A DNA stretch of 64,000 nucleotides from Saturnia japonica (Eukaryota; Arthropoda; Insecta; Lepidoptera; Saturniidae), in the NCBI GenBank assembly GCA_033032175.1, contig CM065311.1:4829190-4893189 (forward strand), read 5' to 3'. Positions 11,401 to 23,629 of this stretch are shown here, in pieces. Position numbers and translations under genes: made by a program. A model generated the notes under the pieces. That model searched no databases, was not told where the DNA came from, and saw only the letters and a program-made list of their open reading frames with translations. How positions within the stretch are numbered: the stretch's first letter is position 1; every line of letters begins with the position of its first letter.

Positions 11401-14400
11401 TAGTAAGCAACTATTGTAACCTATGGACGCTTGTAATACTATAGGCATCACAACCGCGTTGCCTTCCTTGAACCCTCCTACCCCTACCCCAATGAAACCC
11501 TATTCACCGCAGGAACATAACACAAGGTTATTTATCTGCGATCTTCTGTAGGGAATTATTATTATCTGTAGTATTCCATCAGTCGGGCTGCTTCAAGTAG
11601 CGAGACATCTCCAAAGAAATCCCTGTGCCTTACCTCTTTTAATATGAACAAAAGTTAATAAACTATTCTCCAAATTACTAATTATCAAACGATTTCATCA
11701 ATATATATGTAGGAATAATTAATTAATTAAAAATTAATTTTACAATTCACTACGTCTGTGGAAGAGCTATTGCAAAGGGAGGATCCTCCGACCAGACGGG
11801 TGTTATGTCTGGCGGGCAGCTGCCCAACGGTTGTAGTCGGGTTCTTGTATATGTACTCAATGAAGAGTTAATTTCTATAGCGCAATGTAGGATGCGTCGT
11901 ATGGGACTCGATAGATGTCGCTATGTAGATGTCGCTACACGTCTTACGTCTTAATGGTTTTCTTCACCAGAGTACATTTGTTAGGAGAAGTTCTCCAAAG
12001 AGAATACAATAATACGTAAAATACATAGCATACTATCACGCCCGTATTCCCGAAATGTTAGGTAGAGGCGTACACCCACACTTTGCTGGGTATGTTTTAG
12101 GACTCCTGTAATAGGGGCGAGCCAATTGCCATTAATCGGGCAAAAAACCAAAGTCCGAACTGCTACTGAGAATTTCATAGAATACCCCAATAACACTTTG
12201 AGCAATCTCGGAATCGAATCTAGAACCTCGAGCATCGCAGTTGCGTTTAGGACCACTAGGCTAAAAACGAAGTTATGAACTATCAATATTAAAGCGATAA
12301 ACTCTAAATCAGGCTTTTTTGAACATAAAATACACCACTTTGTAAATTGTACCCGAGCGAAGCGGGTCGTTAGTATATACATATATGTATTAAAAATATT
12401 TTGTACATGTTACGAGCATACGTACCGGGGCCACCATCTACCAGCATGAAGTTGTGTGAATGAGGTTGCGGTAACGTATTCGCTGTTATAACGTTTATTA
12501 TCCAGTTAACATATGGGTAAACGTCGATATAGAGTGGTGGTTCGCCGATTAACCGACGGCGCATGGAACGACGTGTACAAGCCGCTCCACCCGCAGCTAT
12601 GCCGATGAGCTCGAACCCGCCATCCGAGTTGTGGCTTAAAATAGGAGCACCAGGACGTACACCGCAGCCAGAGCTGCATAGCACATGTGTCACACCTTCA
12701 CTGCCGAGTCTCTATAAATTATTATCAATAGCGTTAGGTGTTCTTACGCTTACGGTGATTTGGGCATGTGATACCCAGAAGGTAAAAGAGACAGAGGCTA
12801 CCCAACGATTATATGAATGCGAACTGTCTTTAATGATATGTTTATCCTTAACCCCAGAAATTAAATAAAAACGCCAAAACTGGGGGAACAAAATCAGAGA
12901 GCTGACCCCGAATAGGAAAAAAGTCAGGATATTGAAATAATTCAAGAGTACTAGCTACATACATACCTATAGCTTATAATACTTAAGATAATATAAGTAC
13001 TTTTAGACAGAATAATGCTGTAGTGGAAATTAAGAATTTGAACACAAAAATTTACATAAATAGGAAAAAACTTTTAAGGGTTACGTTTTGAAAATATGAT
13101 TTTACATAAATGTATTGATATGATTAATAAAATATTTAGTACCGATTTCATTCGATGTCTTCTACATTCTTTATGACTATACATTCTCAGTGATTTCTTG
13201 CCCATTTTTTCCGTTTCGAAATCTTTTGGTACAGCTATTAGAAAAATAAAAAATAAAATAATTCGATTTATTTCAATATTCTTATCTGTCATAAATATAA
13301 TTTTATACATACTACTTATATAGTCGACCATAAAAACAACTTTATTCTTTTTCCTTCTCATTCTTTCGCCTATTGAAGGTAAGCATATCGGAATCATGTA
13401 GTCTGAAATAGAAATTGAATACAAAATTAAAAATGTCTTTTTAAATAAAGCATAATAAAAACAAAATTATATATTTTTTAATAACTCATTGGTTTTGAAA
13501 TTAATGTATTGGATTCGTTTTTTTTTAGATGAAATATTTATTTATTTTGCTGCATAGTCTTAATTTATACACTTAACAAAGATAGATTATTGATATTAAA
13601 TTTATTTAAAATGCAACGCAACTTATTGGCTCATACTGAGTTCCCGATAGGTATTTTAAGTTAGTCCGCAACTTCAGTTGCGGAGAGCTGTGGTTGTTTT
13701 TTTTGCTTTTAGTACATTCAGTTTATTTATACTGGTAAACTTATACCTTCTTATTATGTGATAATTCATACGTTGTTATTTATATAAATAAAACCTTAAT
13801 TACTATTAATCATAAAATATTTCTATATTCTTTTACAATGTATCTATACCTATATTCAATTATAAACACAGGTTATGTAGAAAATCTTGTTTATAAAACA
13901 GTGTAGTGTATAATATTTGTTAAAAAAATTGTTTATGTATCAGGTACAAGTAACAAGTAACATTTAATGAACTCACTCGATTTCAATGGGCTTAAAAACT
14001 TTACTAACGCCAAACTATTTCCGATGCCGAACCTGTAAACATGATATGTAAGTTTAATTATCTCTATGTCGAATAAATACTTGACTTCCTTGTCAGTGAT
14101 TTAGTTATTTAGAAATACTTCGAGCTTAATTGACAATAAATATTCCATTTTAATTATAATGTGGAAACTGGTTCAAAAGGAATGGATTAAAATTTCATTT
14201 ATATATAAGAATATAATGGTATATATTGTTTACGGAATATTTAATAGGTCGGGGAAAAAGTTTTTTCGCATTTTTATATGTAAAGTCAAGACATTTTTTT
14301 TTTCAAAATTTATTTACATTTATTTACAGTATATATGTGCCGTTTTGTTCGATGACTTTTTGTTATTTTGTAGGTAGAGACATGATCCCGTTGCTGTAGA

Positions 14401-17400
14401 AACTTTGGGACTTCTGATAAAAAAAACGCAACACACAGTTTTGGCAGTCCTCTCTTGATGTTAACCTTACAGAACCTAAATAATTCTGAAGAGACCGAAA
14501 GAGGTGAAAATCTGAAGGTGCAAAGCCAGGGCTATATGGTGGATGCACTAACACCTCCCTGCCAAACTCTCTTAATTTTTGCTGAGTGGCTCAATTTAAT
14601 CAAAAACGGCTCGGTTTCATTACGTCACAATAATGAATTGTAAATGAGTACACGGTTTATTAGGTTTCTTTCAGTGAGCTCGTGTGGCACCCAAATGTCG
14701 AGCTTTTTGGTATAGCCAGCTTTCTTCAAATGGGTTAAAACTGTTTTGTGGTCAATTTCCAGTTCTTCAGCTACATCGTAACTACTGAAATGCAGATCTT
14801 GCTCCACTTTTAAAAAAATGGCGTCCATTTATTCGTAACAGGACGACCAGAGCGAGGTATATCTTTAACATCAAAATTTCTGGACGGAAAACGTTTGAAC
14901 CAACTTTGTGCTACTCTTACTGACACTGCATTAGGTCCATAAACATTCACAAATTTTTTTCGCTGCTTAAGTTGCATTTTTGCCCAAAATGTAATCATAT
15001 TTTAAAATATATCGAATTTCTTCATTAGATTCACTCATTCTTACACAAAGAAAAACAAATGTTATTATTTTTAATGTAATCTTTTTAATATTACCAAAAC
15101 CAGCCAGATACAAATAGGATAGCCAAAGAAATTTTATAACAAATTTATACCTACGTTATGCGAAAACACTTTTTCTCCGACCTAATATTTAGACATGTTA
15201 ACATGTTTACTGCACGCCCGAGCCCTTAAGTTTATTATTGATACTTAATATTTCTGAGGATAAAAAAAACTATAATTTGTCCCATAAATGGAAAAGTGGT
15301 GTTAGTGAAAAATATTTTTTTTAATTTATACAGGTAGTATGCTGTACCCAGTTACGCATTGTCATGGTTGAGTCCACAGGTACAGTGTATTTTTTCCCCC
15401 ATAAAAAAGTGATAAAACATGAGCTTCTGCGAATGCAACGTCGCGGTGTCATCGCTGAGTCAAAATTTAAATACAATCAGTAAATCAGTAAGATGCAAGG
15501 TTTTGAAAACGATCATTTATTTTACTTATACTAAATACATAATAATTTAAGTCGGGAAAGGTGACAGTTTTTTTACACTTATTGGGATTTGGAAGTAGCA
15601 TGTGAACTCTCTTTTACGTAAAACTTTGACGAAGTTTTTGAGAATAGTCACTTTTCTATACAATGGATAAAGTTTGAAGCCCTTTTCACGTTTACTCCTC
15701 TTTAAAACGAACTATAATCAGGGAAAGTTGCGTACCTAGAGTATTCTGGATGCGGAGTGATGTCAATAAACGGCATTTCTAGATAAGCGCGTGGACAGCT
15801 TACCGCCATTTTTGATTGTAATTTTGTTATTGCACACTCTTCCTCATCACGCTCATAGTCGCCGAATATTATGTTACCTCTGTGGAACATAAATCTGTTT
15901 AATGTATAATAATAATCACATAGTGAGTGATCTTTGAAGCTGTCACATAAGTATTTGTTAGGGGCAATATAATAATTAACTAAACAAATGACTACCAGAT
16001 AGATTCTCAAACGTATTTCGCCACTTTGCGAATTAAAATTTGTATAGTAACCCCAAAGTTTAACCTACCTGTAGTGCATTTTAGTAAGGCTTTAAAAAAA
16101 TTCAGAATAGGAAAAAAGTATTAATCATGTAGTTATAGGTATTTAATTTTGGAATACACGACGTTCTAATTCTGTAGAACCGCGTAAATACGTATCAGAA
16201 AAACATGATTCCTTGTCATTTTTTTTTTCTACCAGCAAGTTCTATACCGCATTAATGTCCCTAAACTTTCTCAAAGCTTACTATCCACCCGATATGAGAA
16301 TAATACATTTTTATTGTAATCTTTCCGTTCTTTCTTCTTTTTGTTATGTATATAAAAATCGATCGATTGGTTCCGACAATCTTCATATTAGCCCAGTGGG
16401 TAATCCTGTAAAGTTTGTTAGCGATCGGATTTGGACTCCAATGCGGCACAGCAACTCGTGGCCAGTTTTGCTTATTTTAAATATAATCAAACTATTGGTA
16501 CTGAAACAGCCATTAAATAAAAATTGTTACCTACAGTTTATAGTTTTTTGGTAAATGTAACATATCTTTAGCTGTCCCAATAGCATATTGTTTCTGGATT
16601 AAAACTATTCGAGGCGCCTTGCTGTGGTGCGGTAAGCCTGTAGTTACTGGAACGTAAATATATATTATATTTGGTTAATATATCTTTTTTCATTGTTATA
16701 GGTTTATCGTTGTGGCCTCAATTTTAAGTGACGGTGTGACCCAAGATGGTAACAAGCTAAGCCTAGTGGAAGACTGGCTCTCAAGTGCAGCTGTCGGAAC
16801 ACACTTCTGTTTCCTTCACTGAAACCTCAGGCTCATTGCAGGTATTCGAACTCACGTCGATCGACGCGGAGTCCGAGCCCGCTACCAACTAAGCCATCAT
16901 TACTTCATATATCTTCTTAGTGTGAGAGCAATCATATTTGTTTAAGGAATGTTTAGTATTATTTATTATATATTATTATATTATTTACGTGTTACTTATA
17001 AGTAAAAACGTTGATATTATAGATACGCGTCTTACTTATTAGTAGTTGACGTCTTTAGAGAGGAATACGAAAAACGACAATTTATTAAGCCTAAAAATTG
17101 GAATATGTGCTCTCTGAACCCTTTTTTGGATAAAAGCCTTCATCAGTAACTTCAAAGCATAGATTATTATTTATAAAAGATTGTTGGTAAAGGATAATTA
17201 ACCAAATTTTGAGTTACATAAAAATGAAATGACTCGATTTATGAATAATTTTTAAAAATCTATATTTATAAAAAAGAATATTTCTTGTCCTCTATATATT
17301 GTTAAAAAATTCTTCCGATTGCAGTGAAACTATACTAAGGCGTTAGGCGCACGCCCGTGATGGTTTTTGAATTAGTGCAATCACTTTACAATAGATGATT

Positions 17401-18353
17401 AGGGACAATTCAATACCGCCGTTTGATCGATTCCAAGTACTCATTTGGGTATTGAATCAAAATATTGATTCCTGATTCGATACCACTTAAAAGGTTCTAT
17501 ACTTGTGAGTTGTCAATTTAATTTTTAATAATTATTTAATTATTGAACGAGGCTTGTGCTTGCCTTGCTTAGGGATGAATCGATATGATCCTAATTTATG
17601 TATCGAATCAAAGTTTCGAAACCGCATTTGATACCACTTCAAAGTTTAGGTACAAGTGAGTTCTTTATCAATTTTTGCTTGTATTTGCCCTGCTTAGGAA
17701 TGAAACGATATCGTCCTCATTCATATCTCGAATCAAAGTATCGAAACCGTATTCGATACCACTTCAAAGTTTCGATACTTGTGAGTTCTTTATCGATTTC
17801 AGTCAGACTGGCAGACGCGATGGGGAATTTGGTTTTATGATATAGAGATGATAACGATTGTCCGCAAAACGAAATTTATCAATCAAATATCACCGCCTGC
17901 TCACCACCTCCGCGCCACTATTCATCAACACGCGCTGGCAAAAGGCGATATCGTGACGCCAGTTAATTCGATACCATTGTTTTCATTCGATACCAGTACT
18001 CAGCATCGAATAGTGGTTTGATCTACTACAAGTACTAGAATCGAATGAAAAGGTTCGATACCATATGAGTACTTAGTAGTATCGAATCATCCCTATAGGT
18101 GACACCAGTCGTTTCATTTCGATTCCACCGGAAATGAAGTCGCTGGCATAAGCTATTAAATAGTATAGCTTAAGTAATAAAAATACAAACCATGTATGTA
18201 TTGTACGAATCCTAACCAGACAAATGTATGCTCTTTGAGTATTCCATCAGCTGGTTTGAGACTGAAGTCATCTTGGCACGTAGAGAAATCCCTTATCACC
18301 CCGAAAGTCGTACGGATGTATAATGCAATAATGACTAGAACATGCACAGACAT
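8476..18353 (-). CDS. secreted serine protease homologue with C-terminal module (nine exons)
   Basis: Exons, in order: 18353-18191, 16646-16535, 15879-15736, 14032-13977, 13402-13313, 13234-13143, 12711-12426, 9551-9364, 8700-8476. All phases match, giving 451 residues. A signal peptide (about 1-18) precedes a chymotrypsin-fold domain (about 40-294). Landmarks are FVWLGFVQY, RIVLIQKQYAIGTAKD, ITPHPEY, MIPICLP, the Cys212-Cys231 and Cys235-Cys264 pairs, and PPLYIDVYPYVNWI. The catalytic His, Asp and Ser positions hold Lys81, Ser146 and Pro239 (CGVRPGAP in place of CxGDSGGP), and the Cys after His is Asp82, so it cannot be a protease. Residues 295-451 form an extra module with a basic RKRKK run (324-328) and Cys344, 384 and 388. 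That module is shared with the genes at 19231 and 29410. No clip domain is present. It probably acts outside the cell as a binding or cofactor protein. Exon 2 and the first donor (GTTTGT) are the least certain parts. Confidence 0.85.
10346..11180. repeat. dispersed element starting 'gggttccgta'
   Basis: One end is 'tagggttccgtaacaca' followed by 'ttgttgtccgtctgcctgtctg'. The other end is 'gaaccctcagggcgcgagttctactc'. A remnant of that second end recurs near 30990-31030. The element lies in intron 7 of the protease homologue and has no intact ORF. Confidence 0.5.
11380..11640 (+). repeat. dispersed repeat (family B), longer copy
   Basis: Longer relative of 1003-1200. It starts 'gatatggtgcacctgatagtaagc' and ends with the 'catctccaaagaaatccctgtgcctta' block. 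It sits in an intron of the protease homologue. Confidence 0.6.
11760..11935 (+). repeat. dispersed repeat (family D)
   Basis: Inverse complement of 48840-49020 over 'ggatcctccg', 'ggcgggcagctgccc', 'gtcgggttcttgtatat' and 'gcgcaatgtaggatgcgtc'. Short frames in it are not conserved between the two copies. Confidence 0.55.
12010..12265 (-). repeat. tRNA-derived SINE, family 2 (with head)
   Basis: The minus strand begins with TAGTGGTCCTAAACG (A-box-like), then GATTCGATTCC (B-box-like), followed by the body shared with 6690-6925. This is the layout of a tRNA-derived SINE. It lies in intron 7 of the protease homologue. Confidence 0.65.
12349..12370. repeat. short element end 'cccgagcgaagcgggtcg'
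   Basis: A short GC-rich palindromic end followed by 'ttagtata', just outside exon 7 of the protease homologue. It is probably the terminus of an interspersed element. Confidence 0.3.
14245..15186 (-). mobile_element. internally deleted mariner element
   Basis: The ends are inverted repeats reading TAGGTCGGGGAAAAAGT on the left and, complemented, TTAGGTCGGAGAAAAAGT on the right. Minus-strand fragments keep the helix-turn-helix part (AQSWFKRFPSRNFDVKDIPRSGRP and HKTVLTHLKKAGYTKKLDIW..HELT) and the C-terminal HPPYSPGFAPSDFHLF with the third catalytic Asp. The middle, including the second Asp block, is missing and frames are broken. At 0.94 kb it is shorter than the usual 1.3 kb. It sits in intron 3 of the protease homologue. 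Confidence 0.88.
16700..16912 (-). repeat. tRNA-derived SINE, family 1 (best preserved head)
   Basis: The minus strand starts with GGCTTAGTTGGTAGCGGG (A box), then the GCGTCGATCGACGTGAG block, then GTTCGAATACC (B box). It lies in intron 1 of the protease homologue, just upstream of exon 2. Confidence 0.7.
17440..17800. repeat. three-copy tandem array rich in TCGAATC/GATACCACTT
   Basis: Units starting near 17449, 17600 and 17723 share 'tatcgaatcaaag', 'gataccacttcaaag' and 'gtgagttctttatc'. Unit length is about 120-150 bp. More scattered 'cgatacca' and 'tcgaat' motifs continue to about 18095. It lies in intron 1 of the protease homologue, within 1 kb of its start codon. Confidence 0.6.
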
Positions 18354-18439
18354 CTTCCTACAACTATATTAAATTGCTGCTATTAAATTATTATTTGTTT
18401 GATGTATTTTCTGTATTGTTAAAGTATAACACTAAAACT

Positions 18440-18448
18440 ATATATAAT
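18440..18448 (-). promoter_or_regulatory. TATA box of the protease homologue
   Basis: TATATATAG-type sequence on the minus strand about 90 bp upstream of the ATG at 18353. This is compatible with a start site near 18415 and a short leader. Confidence 0.4.
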
Positions 18449-19230
18449 ACGAACATAGAGCTTATTATGATCGATTCTGCATTCTTAGACTGTTTCTGAT
18501 ACTTTATACATGATAAATCGATGAACTTTATACTGTTTTGAGTCGATTAAATGATTGAATTGAATACACACTTTATAAATAAACACTTAAAAATATGATA
18601 TACATTAAAGCAATTTCAATCACTAAGTTTCATTTATCTATGGCACGATAAATTTAGATCAACACATATTCAATGGCACAAGCTATGGTCAAGTAACACA
18701 CAGTTATCTTACTTGTATGATTCTGTCTTTTGCTATTTCATTGTATATACAACAAAGAGGATGCGAGCTGTTGGGATGTTTACAAAATAAAGAAGAGAAT
18801 GCTGTAAGGTATCTTTTATTAGTTAAATACAATTCCACACTTTGTAATGTTTGCAAACACTGTACAATATACCTATATAATACATATTTTGCCTATTTAT
18901 ACTTTTACTATTTTTTAACAATTTACCAAAACGAATAAGTACATGAAACGGTAATGACAACAAATAATTGATTAGCAAACATTCAAAACTTACTATGTTT
19001 TAATAACATCAAAATCAAAATACATATTATTATTAATAACGCTTTTAAAAGAACTGCTTATCTTTTATGTTTTTGTATAACGTAATGTCTATGCTAAATT
19101 AGAGGTTATCATAAAGAAGAAATTCCCTTTCTTAACCTCTAACAGTTTATAATAAAACATTTTAGGACATAACCCTATTTAAGTTATAGGGTGCTCACAA
19201 CACACAAGCACTTACAAAATAATTCAGATT

Positions 19231-22200
19231 TTATAAGGTATATGGATGATAGAATTCAAACCTAAAATCGATCGGTAAATTAATCGTCTCTTTCATGTAA
19301 AATTCATGCATATCCATCTTTTGAACTGTGTTTAACATCAACATATAAGCCGTTCCTTGGCAGTAGTAGATGGGGAGTCGGCTCTTGCGAAATGAAAAGT
19401 TCTTTGGTACATACGCCTTCATGACTATACATTGCAAAGCGAATCGGATAGAATGTTTATCCACAAGCAACTGTAAATAAAAATAAATATTAATATAATG
19501 TTGATAAAACTTCGTAGATAGTTAGTATGATGATTAAAATAAAGCGTAAAATTTGCCCTTACCGACTGAACACATGACCTATATTTGACATCGCCCACAC
19601 ATCATGTCTGTAAAATTTATGTAAATATGATATCATACTAAGATAACGTGTTCACTGGGTATTAATTTTTTGTTTATATTATGCAACTGTATAAACCCAT
19701 GGAATAAGTTTTCGGCATTATCTCGACAGTTATTTTTTACCTTTTTAATTTTGCACAAAACAGTTTCTTGTTTTTATAGTAGCACGAAAAAGTAACTGCT
19801 TTGTACTTGGTCATAAGCAAAATAAAATCCAAAAATAACGGTGACCACCAAGAGACCTACAATCCATCACCAGTCGTCGCTTTTATGTAAGTAAATCAAT
19901 CAGTATCTACTATTTCTTTTTTCTTAATTCTTTATAGGTTTAGATATTCATCACAATATGTGGCTTAATATAGGACACGCTAAGTCTAGTAGGAGAACTG
20001 GTTCTCAAGTGCAGCTGCCGTAACACACCTACAGGTGCTTGGTGACAATTTTTAACTTGTGGGTTATACCTAGCCTGGCCTGCCTAACCTAGCTATGGTT
20101 TCATCAAGATGTTTTACTTCATCGAAAGCACAGGCTCATTACAGGGATTCGAACTCACGTCGATCGACGCGGTGTCCGCACATGCTACCATTGAGCCAAC
20201 ATTGCTTTGCATTAAATTTCTTATAATAAAAATACCTACGTGGAAGTAAGATGCTTGGGAGTCTGCTTGGGTCGCGATTGTCGTGTTGATCGCCTGGCGT
20301 AAAAATTGTCTCGATAAAGCATCACCTTCACACCACCCGAATTTATATACACTGTGTAATGTATCTGTGAAGAAATAAAATTACTTATTTTACTGTCAAA
20401 ACATATTCCTAGGTTAGCGTTACCTACGATATCCTGGCTCATGTCATCAGAATGCGTGTATGTACATTAGATAAAGGAATTATGGTGAGGAAAACTAGAT
20501 GTATAATGTGGCTTATTGACCTGGAGGCTCAGTTTAGTAGAAGGGCAAGCTGTAAAACGGTGTGATAGTTTCCACCAAAGTTGTGCGAAGAGCTTACACG
20601 GTACGAGGATGCGTAGCGAATCTTCACAAAAAGGTGTGTAGTTGAGTGGTGACAGGATGTGTTGCGGACTCCTTTCAAACTGAGATGTATGCAGCAGCAT
20701 CTTTCACATTCCTCGCTCGCTAACATATCTCGCTTTTTTGTATGTAAAAACCTATGCACTATACCGACATTTTGATTTACAATTCGCATGCAACTTTAGT
20801 AAAAAATGTGCGATTGAAAAAACTATAAAATTTGCAAATTATGCTGTATGGTACGTGACCGGCCATCAATTTAAAGAGACTTCATTTTTTTTCATTAAGT
20901 AAAAATAGAAATGAAAATGAAAATAAAAATATTCTTTTATTTTATTTTTTCGTTGCTGACCGTACAATTTTGTGAGTAAAGTTGGCGGCGCGGACGTGAT
21001 TATCTTGACATGTGAAACGTATAGCAAATTAATATTTTAAAAGTTAATGCTTCGGTTCTCGAGGTCACACAAAATGCACGTAAAATTTGTATTAATGCCA
21101 TCCAAGGGAATCAAGTTACATTAGGTATGTAATGAAAATATACTAGTACTTTTACTTATCCATTTTAATAATATAAGAAAAGTTTGAAGACTAAACCCCG
21201 AATAGGGAAAACATCTCGCGCTGAAAACTACAGTCTATATTTTTGAAATATACTGAAGTCCTTTCATTTCTTACCCAAAGCAGCCTATTACAAAAATATT
21301 TCTTTTATACAAAATTTTTATTCTCTAGAAGTTGCCATACTGAAATCTGCGTGACTTTATATAGCCTATAACCAGTGAACAATCAATTCGCTTGCCTCTT
21401 TAGTCACATTGTGATAGGTAGTTTAGAATATATGCGGGAGCAGATAAACATACAAAAAACATAGCCTGCTGAAATCATAACCCTACTTTCGGTTTCGTCG
21501 TAGTCGGGTAAAATGAAGAAAAATTGAAAATTGTAAATATTGCAAAACTTGTTCGCGACTTCAAATATTCCGCCTCAACAAGATATCATTAGATTATATG
21601 GAACATTTATGATTAATAGTGTTCTAAAATAATACAAAATTCGAACTTACGTCTAGGTTTTTGATCGTCAGGGAAATCATCTTCATCAATGCTTCTAACC
21701 CCACTTTCAGCGGCGCGATAAGCGTAGCTTGCATGGTTTGCTGGCACTGCCCTCCAAGCGATACAGCTCGCGACTTCACGAAAATTTATTAAATATAAAA
21801 ACAGGCATTCCCTAAATGTTTCAAGGAATTTAAACAGTAGAGCCGAGCCGTACTAGGGGTGCAAGGGGTGCTCATTGCTCAGCACTCGGAAGGCATTAGA
21901 AGGGGGACTAATAGGGACGACACAAAAAAAAAACAAAGTAGTCATGAGGACTGCCGACAGAAGTCAAAATTTAAAACTATAAACATTTTTCCTAAACTTC
22001 AAATGATAGATTTAATAATAATCATAGACGTAACTATTATCAGTATTAATTACAGAATTAAGAAAATACAAATATAATTTGAAATAAGAAATACTAACTT
22101 TGTAAAATATAATTGTGTAACATTAGAAAATATTTTTTGATAATCTAACGATTAAAACACGTCACGTGACCATGTCGATGATGACTTACATGAATTTACT

Positions 22201-23067
22201 CCCTATCCAAACATTCCGATAGAACTTTTCACTTACAAAAATATTAAGAAATCGGGCCATGTGAATAAAGAGTAAAAAATGCTATTACAAAATTTATGTC
22301 TTGTCCATTCTCTATTGTTTTCTTCAACTGGCCTGTTTCTGTATTTTTTACTTATAGGAATTGCCTTGGTACATTTTCATTCATTTTACCTATGTCTGAC
22401 TTTTTTTAAATAGCTTAATAGAGAAGTATGAAATGTATAGAGTAAATGCAAAATTTTACAATTAACATTAATTATGTGTATAGTTTATACGGGCGGCAGA
22501 CACCCTTGCCTCGGCCCTGTAGATAAGCTCAGTCGACACATTTTCAATATAACGGCACGGTACTGAATTGAATTTCTCTACTGAAATTAAATTGAATAGG
22601 ATAATTAACTGACTGACTGACATAACAACGCTTAACCCAAACTACTGCGGTTAGCACCGTGAAAATTTGCAGGCAGGTTTCTTTTACATTGCAGAGGATG
22701 ATTCACCTAAAGTGGTGAAAAAGGTATGAAACTTTGAATGAAACTCCGTCATTCTTGAAGATAGATCTATTAAGTATTTAGTAGGTCATTTAATAAGTAA
22801 AAAAGACGGGACATAACTATGACGCGAGAAAAATCGCGAGCAAAGCGCTATTAGTTAATATAGTAGTAGCCACGGCTGAAATACCCACAAGAAGATTTGT
22901 ATTGCAGGTATTTTCTAAAAATCGTATCACGACAATTTGACGACGCTGTGCAAACTACCTGTTCTTTTATTACAATATTTGGAATTTATTGGTTTTATAT
23001 AGGTTACTTTGAACTTACTCAATAAAAACAAGGCCAGAAGAATTACTTCACGAATCACGGTACTCAT
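19231..23067 (-). CDS. small secreted protein sharing the protease-homologue C-terminal module
   Basis: Exons 23067-23019, 21773-21651, 20364-20240 and 19470-19231 join in phases 1, 1 and 0 to 178 residues. Exon 1 plus the start of exon 2 give a signal peptide (MSTVIREVILLALFLLIASC). An acidic stretch (SIDEDDFPDD, about 44-53) follows. Exons 3-4 form the module: FGWCEG with Cys69, then QCIVMKAYVP (Cys113) and IYYCQG (Cys136). Exon 4 is 240 nt, exactly as in the gene at 29410. Donors are GTAAGT (exons 1 and 2) and the rarer GTAGGT (exon 3). An in-frame ATG at 23121 could extend the N-terminus, but the internal ATG gives the normal signal peptide. There is no protease domain. The family is not recognised; an extracellular role is inferred. 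Intron 3 holds a SINE. Confidence 0.75.
19960..20208 (-). repeat. tRNA-derived SINE, family 1
   Basis: The minus strand reads TTGGCTCAATGGTAGCATG (A box), the GCGTCGATCGACGTGAG block, then GTTCGAATCCC (B box). The body ends near 'ggcttaatataggacacgc'. It lies in intron 3 of the gene at 19231-23067. Confidence 0.7.
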
Positions 23068-23629
23068 TATGTTAAAAAATTTCCAACGTGTTATCAGTGG
23101 GAATCTAATTATGAATGGCATTATATTATTGTCTTTGTTTATTCATTGATTTGATGTCGTCTTCAGTTAAAAATTAACTTTTTATGTTTACCAACTTTAA
23201 CATCCTGCATTATTATCCATTATTAAACAATAATTTGGTAGAAATAGTGTTGAGTTAACAGATAGGTAAATACTTATTATCTTGGCATTTTGACGTAAAA
23301 ATAATATATCTATACAACATGGTTTTATTAATTTGTTTTACTTTTTTTTTAAATACAATTTGGGATTCTTCAGTCTTTGAAACATGGTTAACCAGAATAA
23401 AATGCCACAGGTTCTAATAATTATAGTTTTATTATCATAATGCATTGTTGAAGTTAGTACCTACTATATTAAAGTGTTTTAAAAACTAAATAACATTAAT
23501 TTATATACAATAATTTAATAATTATTGAATAATTTTACACGTCATATTATTATCATTAGAAAATGTTATAAATTTATATCAAGAAAACATAACAAAACAA
23601 AATTAGAACAAAATTGAATATATCTGTTA

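Noticed and set aside
12712..12945. Open frame directly before exon 7 of the protease homologue
   Set aside because: It lies in the intron. The phase-correct upstream exon with the conserved Cys is at 13143-13234, and this frame has no protease landmark.
17040..17160. 39-codon open stretch in intron 1 of the protease homologue
   Set aside because: Does not fit the intron phase and has no protease-like residues. Exon 2 at 16535-16646 fits fully.
20467..20789. Overlapping minus-strand frames with Cys-rich start
   Set aside because: No acceptor or donor fits the 19231-23067 gene, whose exon phases already close without it. Probably non-coding or repeat.
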